This document shows positions 24,601-36,678 of a stretch of DNA of 62,065 bases, piece by piece (position 1 is the first letter of the stretch; every line of letters starts with the position of its first letter). This DNA comes from Cylindrodendrum hubeiense (Eukaryota; Ascomycota; Sordariomycetes; Hypocreales; Nectriaceae). The DNA lies in NCBI GenBank assembly GCA_014621425.1, contig JAANBB010000234.1, positions 1 through 62,065 of the forward strand, read 5' to 3'. The position numbers and the translations under genes are program-made. The notes under the pieces were generated by a model. It was given only the letters and a program-made list of their open reading frames with translations, was not told the origin of the DNA and made no database searches.

Positions 24601-25332
24601 TACAGCCTCTTGGCTGTACTACCAACGTATGTGCGTGCGTCCCGCATGCGCGCCTATCGTGACGGCCCTGGCCGGTTGGAACCAGCATCTACCCACCCAA
24701 CTCTTCCAGCACACCCATTCGCTGCTCGCAGCAATCTTGGTGCAGCGAGCAGCGAGCACCAAGCACCAAGCCGCCTTGCGTCGTGGGGGCTCCAGGGGGT
24801 CCTGCCCTACATCGTAGCGGCCCATGCTCCTGCACAGACCGACTCATCGTGCCAAGACCAGGTCCCTGCGAGGCCGCTCCGGCAGCGTCATCGTTCGCTC
24901 GTCCGGGGCTCCGGGTTGAGGGCTGTACACGAAGTCCAGCATGGCATGAGACAAACAGGAGGCGCCGACATATAGTACGGCTCCATCCTCCTCCCGCCAG
25001 GCTGTCGATCCGCTATGCTGACGCTGGGAGCGGTGAAGCCTTTCCCGGCACCGGTTCCCTTGATCCCAAAAATTACTCTCAGTCGTGTCAGTCTCCAGAT
25101 GGGACGTCTCGACCCTGGTTTGTGGAGCCCCAGCTTCTGTGTCCCGAATCTGTCGCTCAACCCGACAATACCACGTGAGTGTGGGGATGGGACGGCAATT
25201 TCATCGTCATCGCACGAGATGCATCTCTAAATTTGGCTCTCCTTTACTCGTTTCTTGAGTCCTTCTTCTTATTCATCGTCATCGGATATCTGCTAAATCT
25301 TGACCCGGATAACTGCCCTGGTCCACACTCCA

Positions 25333-26229
25333 CTAGGGCCTCTGGGGCTGCGTCCAGACCATCGTCCTTTCAGCATAGTGCTCCGTTGGTTCGCTAGACC
25401 CACGTGGCGGTAGCATCATCGTGAGTTCCTGCCGGGTTTCGAAGCCGAGTCTCTCGTAAAACGTAACGGCGTTCATCGTCGCCTCTAGCACGGCCGGCTC
25501 GCCGCCGGCGGCAGCTTTATCCAGCACACTTCGCAGCAATCCCGACGCAGCTCCTTGGCCGCTCCACTCGGGATGGGTACAGAGATACGTGACATCTAGA
25601 AACCCTTGGTGTCAGCAACTTGCAGGCCCGGAAATAATTTGTCAGGAAAATTTGAATTGAGTTGGGCTCTGGGCTCTGGGAACCGGTTCAACCGACCAAC
25701 CGCAGCACGTCAAGAGAGTTGACAACTCATGCATGATCTTGACGCGGAACTAGTCCGGCTGGGCTTCGGGGTATGATGCGAGATCCACTGCGCCTGGCCC
25801 TTATTCCCGCTCCAGGCAATTTCACTGAGTGAGCGACTTACGGTAATGTGCTCGGTCGCCGAGAACATTGCGCCTTGCCTTCTTGGTGAGTTCGGCGTAC
25901 GAGTCGAGGTACTCCCGCCGGCAGCATTCCGGGACTTCCTCATGGTGCTCCTCCTCGTCTTTGTCCTCGGACCGCCTCAGCCGCTGGACGTTCCACTTAA
26001 CGAAACTCGCTATTTTCCCCGTGTCAGTATTCCGAGCGATTAGCACCCCTTTGTCCTCGTCGGCAATGTGATCCAGAGTGTCTTTGCGAAGATACTCGCG
26101 ATGAAATTCGCGGCTTTCGGCATTCGGGAATTGGGCATGCATCAACAGGTTGGCATCCATGGCAGCCAGGTGCGTGCTGGCCACCTCCGGAGCGTCATTT
26201 TCCGAGGGCACAACGATGTCAAATGCCAT
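25333..26229 (-). CDS. GNAT-family N-acetyltransferase
   Basis: Two exons, 25842-26229 and 25333-25595, with a 246 bp intron, give 216 aa. The start MAFDIVVPSEND was chosen because the upstream in-frame extension has no family character. Exon 1 holds the usual opening (NDAPEVASTHLAAMDANLLMH), a strand GVLIARNTDTGKIASFVKW and the GDRAHY segment. The junction restores H-V-T-Y-L-C-T-H-P-E-W. The acetyl-CoA pyrophosphate loop is Q143-G-A-A-S-G-L-L-R, a Q-x-x-x-x-G/A variant, followed by the AVLEATMNAVTFYERLGFE helix and turn typical of motif B. This resembles the small fungal GNATs annotated as GNAT-family acetyltransferases. The acceptor is unknown. The intron is long for this locus, so a skipped small exon cannot be excluded, although the join gives a continuous family-like sequence. 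Confidence 0.85.
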
Positions 26230-27050
26230 GGTTAGGTGTCCTGAGAGAGTTGAATAAGTGTAAGTGAATGCGGGTGGTGGATGTCGAAATGGACCAACCA
26301 CAGAGAGAGCACACGATTGTAGAAACCAGACCATGAATTGTGTGTCATGTGATCTAAACTGGATCCCTAACCAACGACAACGATAACGAACGACTGTGAC
26401 GATTTGCCTAGGCAAATACGCCAAGGTAACTAACTGCCGTCCATTGGCAACTCGCTGCTCGATCAATCACTCCAGTATACAACTTCAAACTTGACCACAT
26501 GAGAATTATATCGATATCCATGGACTGAACCAACGGAGACGGTTTGGAAGTATCCAGGCTTTACTACCGGTGACCAACAAGAAATCGGGTATATTCGCGC
26601 CCAGGATTGCGGAATACGGGCACTCGCGATATGATTATATCGTTTGCTTCACTGTGAACCAGGCATTGTAAATGTCGTATTGGCCATGTAGTGTCTTGGT
26701 TTGCCTACCTCGGACGAGTGGCTTTGACTTCTCAGAGTCGATTCTTCCCAAGTCATCCGACATTCATCTCGGGTTATTTGATCAATTACTCACTCGCTCA
26801 CTCATCTCATTATCAATGGCTTTGTTTTTCTAGAAGGAAGCTGAGGATTATTCAATCTATGAATACATGAGCTCTAAAACATACAGAGACCCTAAACGCA
26901 GAGTCTGCAGCTAACTAACATTATCAACGTGGATTTTTATGTTCTTTACCACGGACATCAAATCCGCAAGATTTATACTAAGAAACCCAGCCGATTAAAC
27001 CATTAGCGCTGGGTTGGCTGGGACCCAGGCGCTTCCTCTTTTCATCTCAT
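26230..27050. other. Intergenic between GNAT (promoter side) and tyrosinase (3' side)
   Basis: Moderately AT-rich 0.8 kb without open frames of note. No repeat or RNA gene seen. Confidence 0.6.
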
Positions 27051-29127
27051 TTAAACCCCGGCCTCGACATCGACCTTGACGCTGTAGGTGTTGTCGTCGC
27101 TGGAATCCTTGTCCTTGCATCCGCAGTCACTGGTCCTCTGGACCGGCGTGGTCGAGCGTCGACGGGAATTGTCGTAGGTGGGAAGGTCGCATTCACTGGT
27201 GGGGGGAGTGTAATCGACATCCTCGAGCTCGAGCTCCAAGCTGGGAACATTCTCGATGGGAACATTAGTTCCGTCATGCTGTAATTGACTTGTTAGCCCT
27301 CTACATCTATAATCAATTACGACAATTCTAGAGGAAAGACATACCTTGAGAATCTCGACCTGGAGGTTAGACATGATGGAGTCAACCACGCTGTCTACAG
27401 TGTACCCAAATATTTCGGTGCTATCAACGGCAGCATCGAGCGAGAACTCGCCGTGGACAGTGCCGCAGGTGGGCTGCTGCATCACCACCTGGCCGCCGAC
27501 CATTTTCCCGTTGAGGTACAGGTTCACGGTGCAAGGGCGCTCGACCTCGGTGACATCAAGCTTGACGCGAGCAAAGAAGCGGGTAGTGGTGTCGCCACGG
27601 CGCATGATGCGACGGGCCATGGTCTCGTCGTCGGAGTACATGCGGTTGATCAAGCGGGTGGCGTCTTGCTGCATCTGGGTCTCGGACTTCTCCCAGTACT
27701 CCAGGCCCTCGTAGGTGTAGCCGAAGGTCTGGATGCTCTCGACAGACTCGGATGTGTGGAAGTTGTCGGCGTCGGCGAAGAAGGGGGCCAGGGGAGACTG
27801 GGGGGTGATGGTGGTTCCCCCGGGCGACGACCAGCGAGCACCGCCGGAGTACGACGCGTTGAACATGACTTCGTCGGGTCGCATCGCCTGCCAGTAAGCC
27901 CAGAGTCGGTCAACTTGGCAATGGTGGAGCATGCTGTCAAAACCGTTAGTTACTAGCTCGGTGGTTCTACTGCAGTTGACTTACAACAGAGGGTCGAAGG
28001 CAGAGAAGTCAGCCGAAAGGAACTGTCCACCACACGCTCCGTCCCAGTGGATGGCGTTGTGAATTTGCTCCAGACTGGTACCGCCGTTTCCGGTCGAGGC
28101 GAATTCGTCGAAGGTGTTGGTGTGGGTAAAGGCATCATACTGTCGAGGTTAGCGTTTCGCTGAGGGCACCGGCAACTTGATATTAACTCACCACCCATGA
28201 CTTGTACGGACGGTCGGCTAGAAGCTCGTTCGCAGAGTCGGGGAAGGTTTTAGGCGATGGGCAGCGGTCGATACGGGCTCGGTTCTCGGAGTCGAAGGAT
28301 CCGTAGGTGCCGTCGAGTGCCTCGGATGGAAAGGTGAAGGTTCTGAGCGGGTTGGAGATCTGGACTTCCTTGATGCCGCTGCCGCTGGGGATGTTGACGG
28401 CCATCGTGGACGGGACAACGGCATCGGGGATCTTATCGACAGCCCAGTCCCAGAAAGGTGCACGGAGGGTCTCGGCGGCCTCGACGTACTGAGAGCGGTA
28501 TCGTTGGGGATACTGTGCGGCCAGGCGCTTGGCGGTAGCAACTAGGGTTTGCTGGGGACGGTTAGGGAAATCATCGAGGCTTTCAGCAGGGGCAGCGTAC
28601 CTCATAGAGAACGACGTATGGTCGGTGCCATGTCAAAAATAGTCGTTCCTAAATACCAAGTTAGTTTAATGGTTTCGATAGCTGCAAAGATAGAAGTGCT
28701 TACACCGTGGGGGCAGTATCCTTGCCATCCATCAGTGTTCTTCTCGCCAGTGTTGTTCCATTCAATGTACGGCCTGCCATGAATTCCTATTCGGCCGTGT
28801 TAGATTCTTTCCAGGACAGCATGGCAAGACAAAGAAGCTTACCGGCTACTTGGAAGTATGACAGGGGATCCTCAGAATCCTGTGTGTGCATTACATAGAG
28901 CGATCGAATGTAGAGATCCCTGTGAACTTGTCAGCCGAAGACCCAACGACGCGATGGTGATGTACAACATACCACTGGGCCCCTCCAGCAGACTGGAGCT
29001 CATTGATGTTCTTTCTTAGAGGTACAGCGCTGCCCTCGGCGATGGGGAATCCAGTAATAGGATATGAATCTTGGGCGCTGACAAGCGACACAGCGCCCAG
29101 CGCCAAGGCAGTCAAAGAGAATCTCAT
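27051..29127 (-). CDS. Secreted tyrosinase (type 3 copper polyphenol oxidase)
   Basis: Eight exons (28973-29127, 28843-28919, 28704-28786, 28601-28648, 28192-28551, 27985-28139, 27345-27933, 27051-27278) join in phase to 564 aa. A signal peptide (MRFSLTALALGAVSLVSA) opens it. CuA ligands appear as H80 in GIHGRP, H104 in YCPHG and H113 in FLTWHRPYV. C102-X-H104 matches the Cys-His thioether of fungal tyrosinases. CuB ligands are H268 and H272 (IHNAIHW) and the histidine of MLHHCQVDRLW (296/297). A tyrosinase C-terminal beta domain follows. A tail with a tribasic site (R528-530), two nearby cysteines (CGC) and an acidic end completes it. It should oxidise monophenols or diphenols to quinones outside the cell or in the wall, for melanin or phenol defence. 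A catechol oxidase is the alternative. Confidence 0.93.
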
Positions 29128-30063
29128 GGTGATTGTTTTAAGTGAAGCCCCGGGGGCGGGAAAGAAAAGGAAGAAGAAAAATAAACGAGTGTATTTCCTC
29201 CTGAGTGTTGCTTGGTATCAGCAGAAACGACTGTGCGACCCGGACAAGAAGAACAATCAACAAACCTGAGCCGGGAAGGCGGGCGGCTGGTTGTGTTATA
29301 CCAGCTGCCCTTCTGTCAATCACAACCCCAAGGGAACCAGGTTACCAGGATGGCTAGCTCGCGTCTACTGACACATAGACGTGCACGTTTCTTTTTTGCT
29401 TCCTCGTATACGCCACATGTCTGTGCCCCGGGCGTGAGGTCTGAGGTCTGAGGTCTGCGGTGTTGGGGTGCGGGTGTACGATGCAGGTGTACGATGCAGA
29501 AGCGGGTGCAACCCCACGTACCGACGTTGTTCATCATTACATTACGCTGCGCTACGTGACAACAAAAGACGCTGATCAGATCCTTCCTGTCCCTTCACAG
29601 CCAGGCATTGGTTGCGTATAGGTCGTTCGTCATCCCGGCGGCCAGTCCACCAGCCAGCTTGCCTGTCAGTCAGCCAGTCAGTCAGCCCGGGCGCACCGCG
29701 GAGCCTCGGGGGTGTGAGCTCGTGTGGAGAGGATCGGCCGGTATTAGGCCTAGTCAGGCACGAGGTACAAGCTGCAGGTACAGCAAGCAAATTTACCAAT
29801 CTACAGCACAGGGCTCGCTCGGACACCGGTACATTGTGGGAGGGCCTGATGCCTGTCGACGAACAGCGCGGCGCAGGAGCATGATTCGAAACGGCGGCCC
29901 GCTGAGGCTGCGAGCTCACTGCATCAAAAGCCGGCATGGCCACCAACGAACGAGGCCGTGTCCCCGTACGGGGCCAGCCGGCGGGCCGAGCGCCCCATGG
30001 TCTAGTGAGCTGGTGCTTCTTTTTCGGGGACACAGCGCTGCGCTGTCCCCGAGCTCAAGCCCT

Positions 30064-30098
30064 GGGAGGGGAGGGGAGGGGAGGGGGAAGGGGAAGGG
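30064..30098 (+). repeat. G-run array (GGGGA repeats), G-quadruplex-capable
   Basis: Seven consecutive runs of three to five Gs separated by one or two As on the plus strand. The pattern satisfies G3+N1-7 four times over. Confidence 0.75.
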
Positions 30099-31934
30099 AA
30101 TCCTTCCGAAGAAGGGATCTGTCCTGCAAATTACAAAGTCTCGGGGCTGGGCCCACGGCCGTTCTAGGGATAGATGTGCGCTGTGCTGCTGTCGGGCGAG
30201 GGATGATCCTTCGGCGGGTTGCAGTCGCGGTTGGCAAGACCCAGGGCACATGAAACCGGCCGTCTCTCGCGGCGGAGCCAACGGAGCCAACGGAGCTCAC
30301 AGACAGAGCCAACGGTGCCCGCAGAGCAAGGTTTCAAGGGTATCCCTAATTAAGATATGCTTACCTGCCTACCTACCTAAGTCGGTACCTTGCCTGCCCA
30401 AGTACCGAAGGTGCCGGTGCCGGTATGCCTACTTGCTGGGCCACGATGCGATTGCTGCTGTTCGCACCTTCATCGAGAGGTTGACGCTGCCAACAAAACA
30501 TAATCACATTGTTCAGGTGTGCCGGCTGGCCATTGGAGGGCTCCTGAAGAAACAACGGGGAAGCGGCACGATTGTTTGTCGCACAAGACATTGTCCCCTG
30601 AATGATTGACATTGGTCGCCATTGCGATCATCATCACCATCATCGTCACCCGCGGTTGGTTGAGGTGCCAAGACACCATCAAAGACACCACGAACTGCAA
30701 CCACCCGGGGCATGGTTGCATCCGGACTGCGGAGGGAGGGCGGGGCGGCCAGCCACATGGATCATTGTTTCTCACCGCCCTTATTAGAGCTTGGAGGCAT
30801 TAGGAAATACCACGGCATTCAAAGAATCAATTATGGATAATTAATTAATCAACCCACCAACCCACCAACCCATCAATCATCTTGTCTTCTCACGAGATTC
30901 CCTCTCTTTATTTTTATTTTTGGGCTATTCTGGGATCTGCATATCCCCCCCTTTCTTTTGAATACGAAGTCACGTACAGCAAACCACATGCACAACCACG
31001 TCCATGTCCATGTCCAATATGTGCTGTCCGGAGTACCTTGCGGCCGATCTGATCAGGTGGAGTAGATCGGCTAGGCGCCCCATCAAAGCCAAACACGCGA
31101 GTGTTTGACAGAAACAACGCCCGACCGTATTCTTCCTCCACACGACCTTACCTGGGCGCATTCGCACACTCGATTGCTCTTGAGGCTGAAGACTGTTGAG
31201 ACGTGGCTCCGCTGCTAGCCTGCGCCCCCAGCGCTGTCTTGTCCTGTATTGCGAAGGAGGCTGGTGGATTGTCCTCCTGACGCCGCCCTTTATGTTGTCT
31301 GCGCCGGCAAAGACAAGACAAGATAGGCCCATCAGCGTGATTCATTCGTCAAGTTTCTGACAGTCGTTAAGGGTGTCCAATATAGCAGCAACGCCATGTA
31401 AGCCGCTGTCTATGGGGCGTCGTTGCCGTCCCGATTGAACCGGCCATGGCCACCTCGTCAATGCCTCCTCCAAAGTGCAACCCTCAATATTCTCCTTCTC
31501 CTTGCCCAGACCTGTGCCTCATCCATCCCACGGTCTTCTCTCGCTGCAGTTGGTTGGAAATAAAACCCAACGTGAGCTACTCATCCTGACTCCGATGCAC
31601 ATCATCTTCTCCCTCGATTAACCGGAAACGCGCCGTCGCCCCCTTGTGCATTGACTCCCCGTCCAATCCCCAAATTTCCCCGTCGGCTAGACGGCATCGC
31701 TTCACCCTTTCCCACCAGGCGCAACACAAAAGACAGGGCGATCGACAGGTCAGCCTAACTTACATAGTATGCGAGGCTTTAGTTCCTGCATTAGCATCCT
31801 CAACTGGATCCCACTGCTTCAGGTACGTCCCGGCCACCAGCTCATCCCCCCACCTGTCTGGCCAGCCACTCCCGCTTCTAGACCATCTACTAGCCAGGTA
31901 CGGAATATTCACGACAGAGACACGATGAAATCAT

Positions 31935-31966
31935 CATGGAGACACCATGGAGACACCATGGAGATG
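31935..31966. repeat. CATGGAGACACC tandem repeat
   Basis: Two full 12-bp units plus a partial third. Confidence 0.75.
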
Positions 31967-32415
31967 AGGCGGGGTCACTATGAGTACATGTCGTCAATCC
32001 ATGAATCTGTTTTAGACGAAATAGCCACTTTGTATACAGATAATCAAAATCAGCCCTCTTACAGGATACAGCCGACTGGACCAGCTCCGGCGCACCATCT
32101 CCATCTCCATCTCCGACTTACCCGACCACAGCACCTCTTCCCTGTCCAAAGACGGCCAGAGAAACTTTTCCCAGCCCCTAATAAGTCTCTATCTTGGGAA
32201 TATCAGCCCTTGCTACTTGGAAACGACCGATAACACTTCGCTTGACAACCTCATCGACCATCACATAGTATACTTTTCTCGTTCATGCAACAACCAAAGA
32301 CCCTAAAATGCCAACGTTATTTTCGTCCTACTAAAACAACCCGGAACCCGATACGACGTCCCATGAGGACCAGAATTGCGGCATGTCGCCGCTGTGAGAT
32401 GGTGCACCATGTCTC

Positions 32416-33540
32416 TCATATAGTCTGCTCCAGTGACACCAAATCACGGAAACCTTCCTTCCACCGCTTCGTCTGCTCCGTGGTCGGCTTCGGCAGTGGA
32501 CTACGGGCGTCGCCTCCATAGCCCATCCACGCTTGCAGACCAGCCTTGACTCCCACCACACCGCCCTGAATAGCAGTCCAGTCACCTTGCGAGACAATCT
32601 CCTGCATTTTGTATGCCTCTGCAACTTGTCCCCCCTGGTAAAGCTCCATAGTCCGGGTACAAGCCTTGGGAGCAATGTTGGCCAGGCCAGCCAAGATGCC
32701 GTGACCACCAGCAGCCAGTGATGGGATCAAAAAATCTGCCGAACCAGCCAGAACAAGGAATTCCGGGTGTGCTACATCGCGGACATTCGAGAGCTTGCGA
32801 GTAGCTGCTGCCACTCTGTTCAGCTTTCCAGTGTTTCCACAAGTCAACTTAACGCCCACAATGTTGGGGTGCGCGGAGAGCGAGATGATGAGGTCGGATG
32901 ATAAGTCCATGCCGCCCACGGCACCGGGGAAGTTGTATATGATGATGGGGATGGGCGATTTGTCGGCAACTGCTGTGAAATACTCCAAGATTGTTTCCGA
33001 GGCTGGGGCAAACAACGTGGCATAGTAGGACGGAGGGAGAACCAATGCGTAGTCACCGCCGGCTTGCCAAGCTTCTCGGCAGTACTCAATCGTCTCACGG
33101 GTGCTCTGGCTACCGCATCCCACAATCAGGGGCATGTGATTGAACCCATCCTCGTTCAGGGCTGCCCTGGTAGTAGCGGTGACCAGTTGCCGCTCTGAGT
33201 GCGTGAGATGGACTGCCTCTCCGTTTGAGCCCTGTGTAGCGAGACCAGTGACACCAGCTCTCGCCAGTCGCACAGCATGAGCAGCAATGGCCGCGGTATC
33301 AACATCCTCCGTTTCCGGCTTGAAGAAGCACATGGTTGGGACATAGACACCACGCAACAGTGGTCGCGTGATGTGGGACCCCACGTCGATTGGGCGGTCA
33401 TCCATGGAACTGCTGGGCGATGATGGAACGTCTGCTGAAATAAAGTTGCTGTGCCTTGAGCTAGAGGAATCCCAGTAGTTGGTTCTGTAGTGATCTGTAA
33501 AAGATCCAGCAGGAGAGGGTGCGTCGTTGTGAGGTGCCAT
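32416..33540 (-). CDS. Dihydrodipicolinate synthase/N-acetylneuraminate lyase-family aldolase
   Basis: Single exon, 374 aa. A Ser-rich, poorly structured N-terminal extension of about 60 residues precedes a class I aldolase TIM barrel. The barrel begins at RGVYVPTMCFF. The carboxylate-binding loop is QGSNGE (103-108). The catalytic tyrosine is Y202 in IIIYNFPG and the Schiff-base lysine is K231 in GVKLTCGNT. The C-terminal part keeps the GSADFLIPSLAAGGHGILAGLANIAPK strand and helix. Filamentous fungi make lysine by the aminoadipate route, so this is not a lysine-biosynthetic DapA. The related fungal enzymes split 4-hydroxy-2-oxoglutarate (HOGA) or 2-keto-3-deoxy sugar acids. No pectin-catabolic partner genes lie nearby to favour one. 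The extension is not a clear mitochondrial targeting peptide. Confidence 0.9.
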   Translation of the reverse strand: MAPHNDAPSPAGSFTDHYRTNYWDSSSSRHSNFISADVPSSPSSSMDDRPIDVGSHITRPLLRGVYVPTMCFFKPETEDVDTAAIAAHAVRLARAGVTGLATQGSNGEAVHLTHSERQLVTATTRAALNEDGFNHMPLIVGCGSQSTRETIEYCREAWQAGGDYALVLPPSYYATLFAPASETILEYFTAVADKSPIPIIIYNFPGAVGGMDLSSDLIISLSAHPNIVGVKLTCGNTGKLNRVAAATRKLSNVRDVAHPEFLVLAGSADFLIPSLAAGGHGILAGLANIAPKACTRTMELYQGGQVAEAYKMQEIVSQGDWTAIQGGVVGVKAGLQAWMGYGGDARSPLPKPTTEQTKRWKEGFRDLVSLEQTI

Positions 33541-36500
33541 TGTTTTATAGCTGTGGAAAACACAGAATCACGTTGGGAGTGCGATCCAATTGTAACTCTG
33601 AGTCTTGTTGTGTGTCCAGGGTTGCGATGATGGCAATCAAATCAAGGATTTATGGAAAGAAGCGAATAAGTGTGTGTGAACTGGGATATCGGGAATGGAG
33701 GATTGGTTTCTGATATGGTTGTGAATAAAGACACAAAGCAAGGGGGAAACGACCGCTTTATACCAGTATTCGGCCTCGGTGGATCATGGCTCGGCGTTGT
33801 CCTAAGCTCACCCTGACCTGCTAGGGTTTTGTCACGGCTAGCTGTGGTTGGGTCGGTATCGTATGGAGAAATGCATTCGTATATGCGTTGTTGGATGGAG
33901 ACATCGATAAAAGACAGCCCATATCCGACAGATGTGGTGGATCGGAAAAGCATCCTTGATTCAGTCAATGGCTGAAGGGGAACTCCTCGTCAGAAGCAAT
34001 GATATTGCCAGGATTGGTGCAAATATACTAAGAACTCCGCCAGCGTGCGTTAGAGTTGTCTCGGCTCTTCCAGCTACAAACACGAAGTATCTCGGCAATG
34101 GTACGACGCAACGTGTAAGAAACGCCCCGTGAACTGCAAGTTGATGTAAATCTGGGGTTGAGGATCCATTGAACGGTCGGGAATTACTGCCCGAGTCGTT
34201 CAGCCCGTGTGCAGAGCCGTGGGGGTTAGCGTGAAGCGGCCCGCGATGTATGTGCCAGTTGGTCAAATTTTGGGTCGGTACAGGGTGAGCATTCCCAAAA
34301 GGTGAATAATTGGGGTTGGGTTGCATGACTGAGGGACAATGATCGCCCGTCCGACGCTGTACCTGACCAGCAGGTGACCATACTCGGGGGAGAAACACCG
34401 CGTTTCTGGTTGGTCCAATACGCACTCTGCATGCTCAAACCCAAGCTAGGTCAAAGACGCTGCATTATGACGGCCCAAGGATTGTTACCTCAGCGAATGA
34501 CGACGTTTTTGCCCAGGAATGGAGAGCATCCTCTGGAGCAACCCAAGGCGTGTCTAGGAACCCACGGGTGCCATCACGGGGCCGTGGTTTTGACCGGAGT
34601 CCCTTCCGGGTTTGGTGTTCATATCTGTGTAACCAACTCGATGAGAGCACGACAACATGGCTGTCGTCAACGTTTCTTTCCGGTCAAACATCTTCTCTCA
34701 AACACCAACATCAAACAGTCTAGACTGCCATGAGTGGCTAGGTACGTCCATGTGGTCACCACACGTGCGTGAGAAAAATGCAACTGGTCGCATATGGCGC
34801 CCAAGTTGCTGCATCAATAGACCCCCTGGCAGGAACTTTGTGTTGGCAACGAACACAGCCGCGTCCGGGGCCCGCGACGGGCTCTGCGGAGAAGCCCATG
34901 CCCAGGCCTTGGTCTCCAACAAGCACAGCCGCTGATGCGCATGAGGCTGAATATGCCCGTGGTCAGAAAGCTGACACTCGTGACCCGTCTTCCATGGATG
35001 CCGACACTTTCTTGCCGCCGAGAACCCCGCATTGGCGTTGTAGTTTGTATTTTCTACTGCATGGTATGGATCCGGGCCCGGGAAGTTGTGCGCTGGTCGG
35101 TGTAGGCGAGAGAAAGGCGATGACGATGAGGATGGCGTTGATGCCTGACCTTCTCGTGGTCCGCTTCGGATTTGTAAGTCAGCACGAAAATCAAGATTCT
35201 GCGAGGAATTGAGAATCAATCTCTAAAGCAACCGATGGTGGCCGGCTCCTTCATTATCACGTGTTGGCGATGATCAGTTCGAAGCAGGAAAGTACCTACC
35301 TACGCCTGGTGTCTCCTTCCCGAGTCGTTCCTGATGGGGGCTGCCAAATGGGGCAAAAAGCGGGGTAGCAAAGCTCCAGGTTTGGGGGTGATCAAGCGGG
35401 GCAAACATCCCGCAGATAACTACCTACACCAGCTTGTTGACAACTCAGACACAGACGCTCTCACCGCCCATATTTCAAAACTACTTGGTATATGCTTGGC
35501 CTGATCCTGTTCATTCTCAATCAAAAGTGGTTCTCTTATCCTTAGCTTCTGCCTGTTTTCGCCCTCTGCCTGTACCCTCACAATCTTGCTTCGTCATTTT
35601 CGTTGCTCTCGACGTCACACTACAGCTCGCCCAGTCCCCATCCTCCTCATCCTCCCCATCCTCCCCACCATCTTCTCTAAAGCGCAGCTGCGGCCTCTTC
35701 CCAGTACAGATAGCCGATGTCCAAGACTTCGTCTCTTCCGAATGTATCTTCCCCCCTCACCTGCTTCTCCTCTTTCTCCTCCTTGCCGATCCTCCATCAT
35801 CGTCTATCTCCACCTCCACATTCCTTCTTGGGAGCCCATCACCCCGGATGCCCCGTCTTGACTGTTCCCTTTCTCCACAAGCCGGTGCGTTCCGGCCCTA
35901 ACAGCCCCAGTCTTCTCTCTTCATATCGGATCACCATCCGCTCCATTCTGCCCGTGCCATGAATTGCAGCTGCCCAGATTTCGAGTCCCCGTTCAGTTCT
36001 CCCACAGCAAGCAAGTGGGGAAATCGGGCTGCTGAATCCCAGAGCCACGGCCGAACAGCTCGAGTACCTTTGGGGGTGGGCTCGCGTGGGGGCGCTGGAG
36101 AAATCCGGGGCATGGGGAAAGCTGCTGAATGTCCCCATGGAGTATCTTGCTGCTTGCTCCATCAACCTGCGTCAATATCCTGTACGTTTGCGAGGACATG
36201 GGAGGGAATCTGATGATACTGCAGCCTCGCCATCATTCATGCAGGCCGTCCCCGCAACTCGGCTACCAGTGCAGGTATTCCCCTCATCACCTTCGTACCC
36301 AAAGTTAAGCTATGTTGTTGCCTTGGATCGGTTGGGTGATATGACAAGGCCCCGGTCTTGACGCCATGCCTTTGGCCCGGAAATGATACTCTGTTATCAC
36401 ACAGCCTTGTTGCCTTCTTCGGGAGGCCAAGCTCGAGATTCAGCCGTCGCGCACTCACCAGATGTCATCGCCCATCGTCTGAAAAATGGAAGTTGTTGGT

Positions 36501-36678
36501 ATTTTCTTTTAGCAAGACTCTTAATTTTTCCCCATTCAAACGGATGTCAAAAAGCCATGCTAACAAAAAATCTGCTGTCGTCGTAATTCATGCCTGCCTA
36601 CTGAAGGCGAGAATCCATCCTCTCAACTCCAGCACGGCTAGTAGTATGCCAGTACGCCCAGTATCCAGAAACCAACTT
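33541..36678. other. Intergenic, 3.1 kb
   Basis: The left part is the aldolase promoter, the right end the mcm10 3' flank. Frames of 100-170 codons on both strands are compositional and show no domains. A Ser/Pro-rich plus-strand frame near 35434-35901 is CT-rich leader-like sequence rather than a gene. Confidence 0.55.

Larger units (their letters stand above)
19896..25332. other. Intergenic, 5.4 kb upstream of the tamA-like gene
   Basis: I found no credible gene. The many GC-rich frames overlap on both strands and lack domains. The part near 19896 is the tamA-like promoter and probable long 5' leader. It carries a GGCAA microsatellite (21199-21229), a purine tract (21561-21660), a run of ten Gs at about 23325-23334, and several isolated GATA motifs. 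The right end is the 3' flank of the GNAT gene. Confidence 0.55.
29128..32415. other. Intergenic, 3.3 kb between tyrosinase promoter and aldolase 3' end
   Basis: No credible gene. A 333-codon plus-strand frame at 29608-30609 is low-complexity, overlaps frames on the other strand and has no domain. It contains a G-run array (30064-30098) and a 12-bp repeat (31935-31966). Confidence 0.55.

Noticed and set aside
29608..30609. 333-codon plus-strand open frame
   Set aside because: Low-complexity, GC-driven, runs through the G-run array, overlaps comparable frames on the other strand, and shows no domain.
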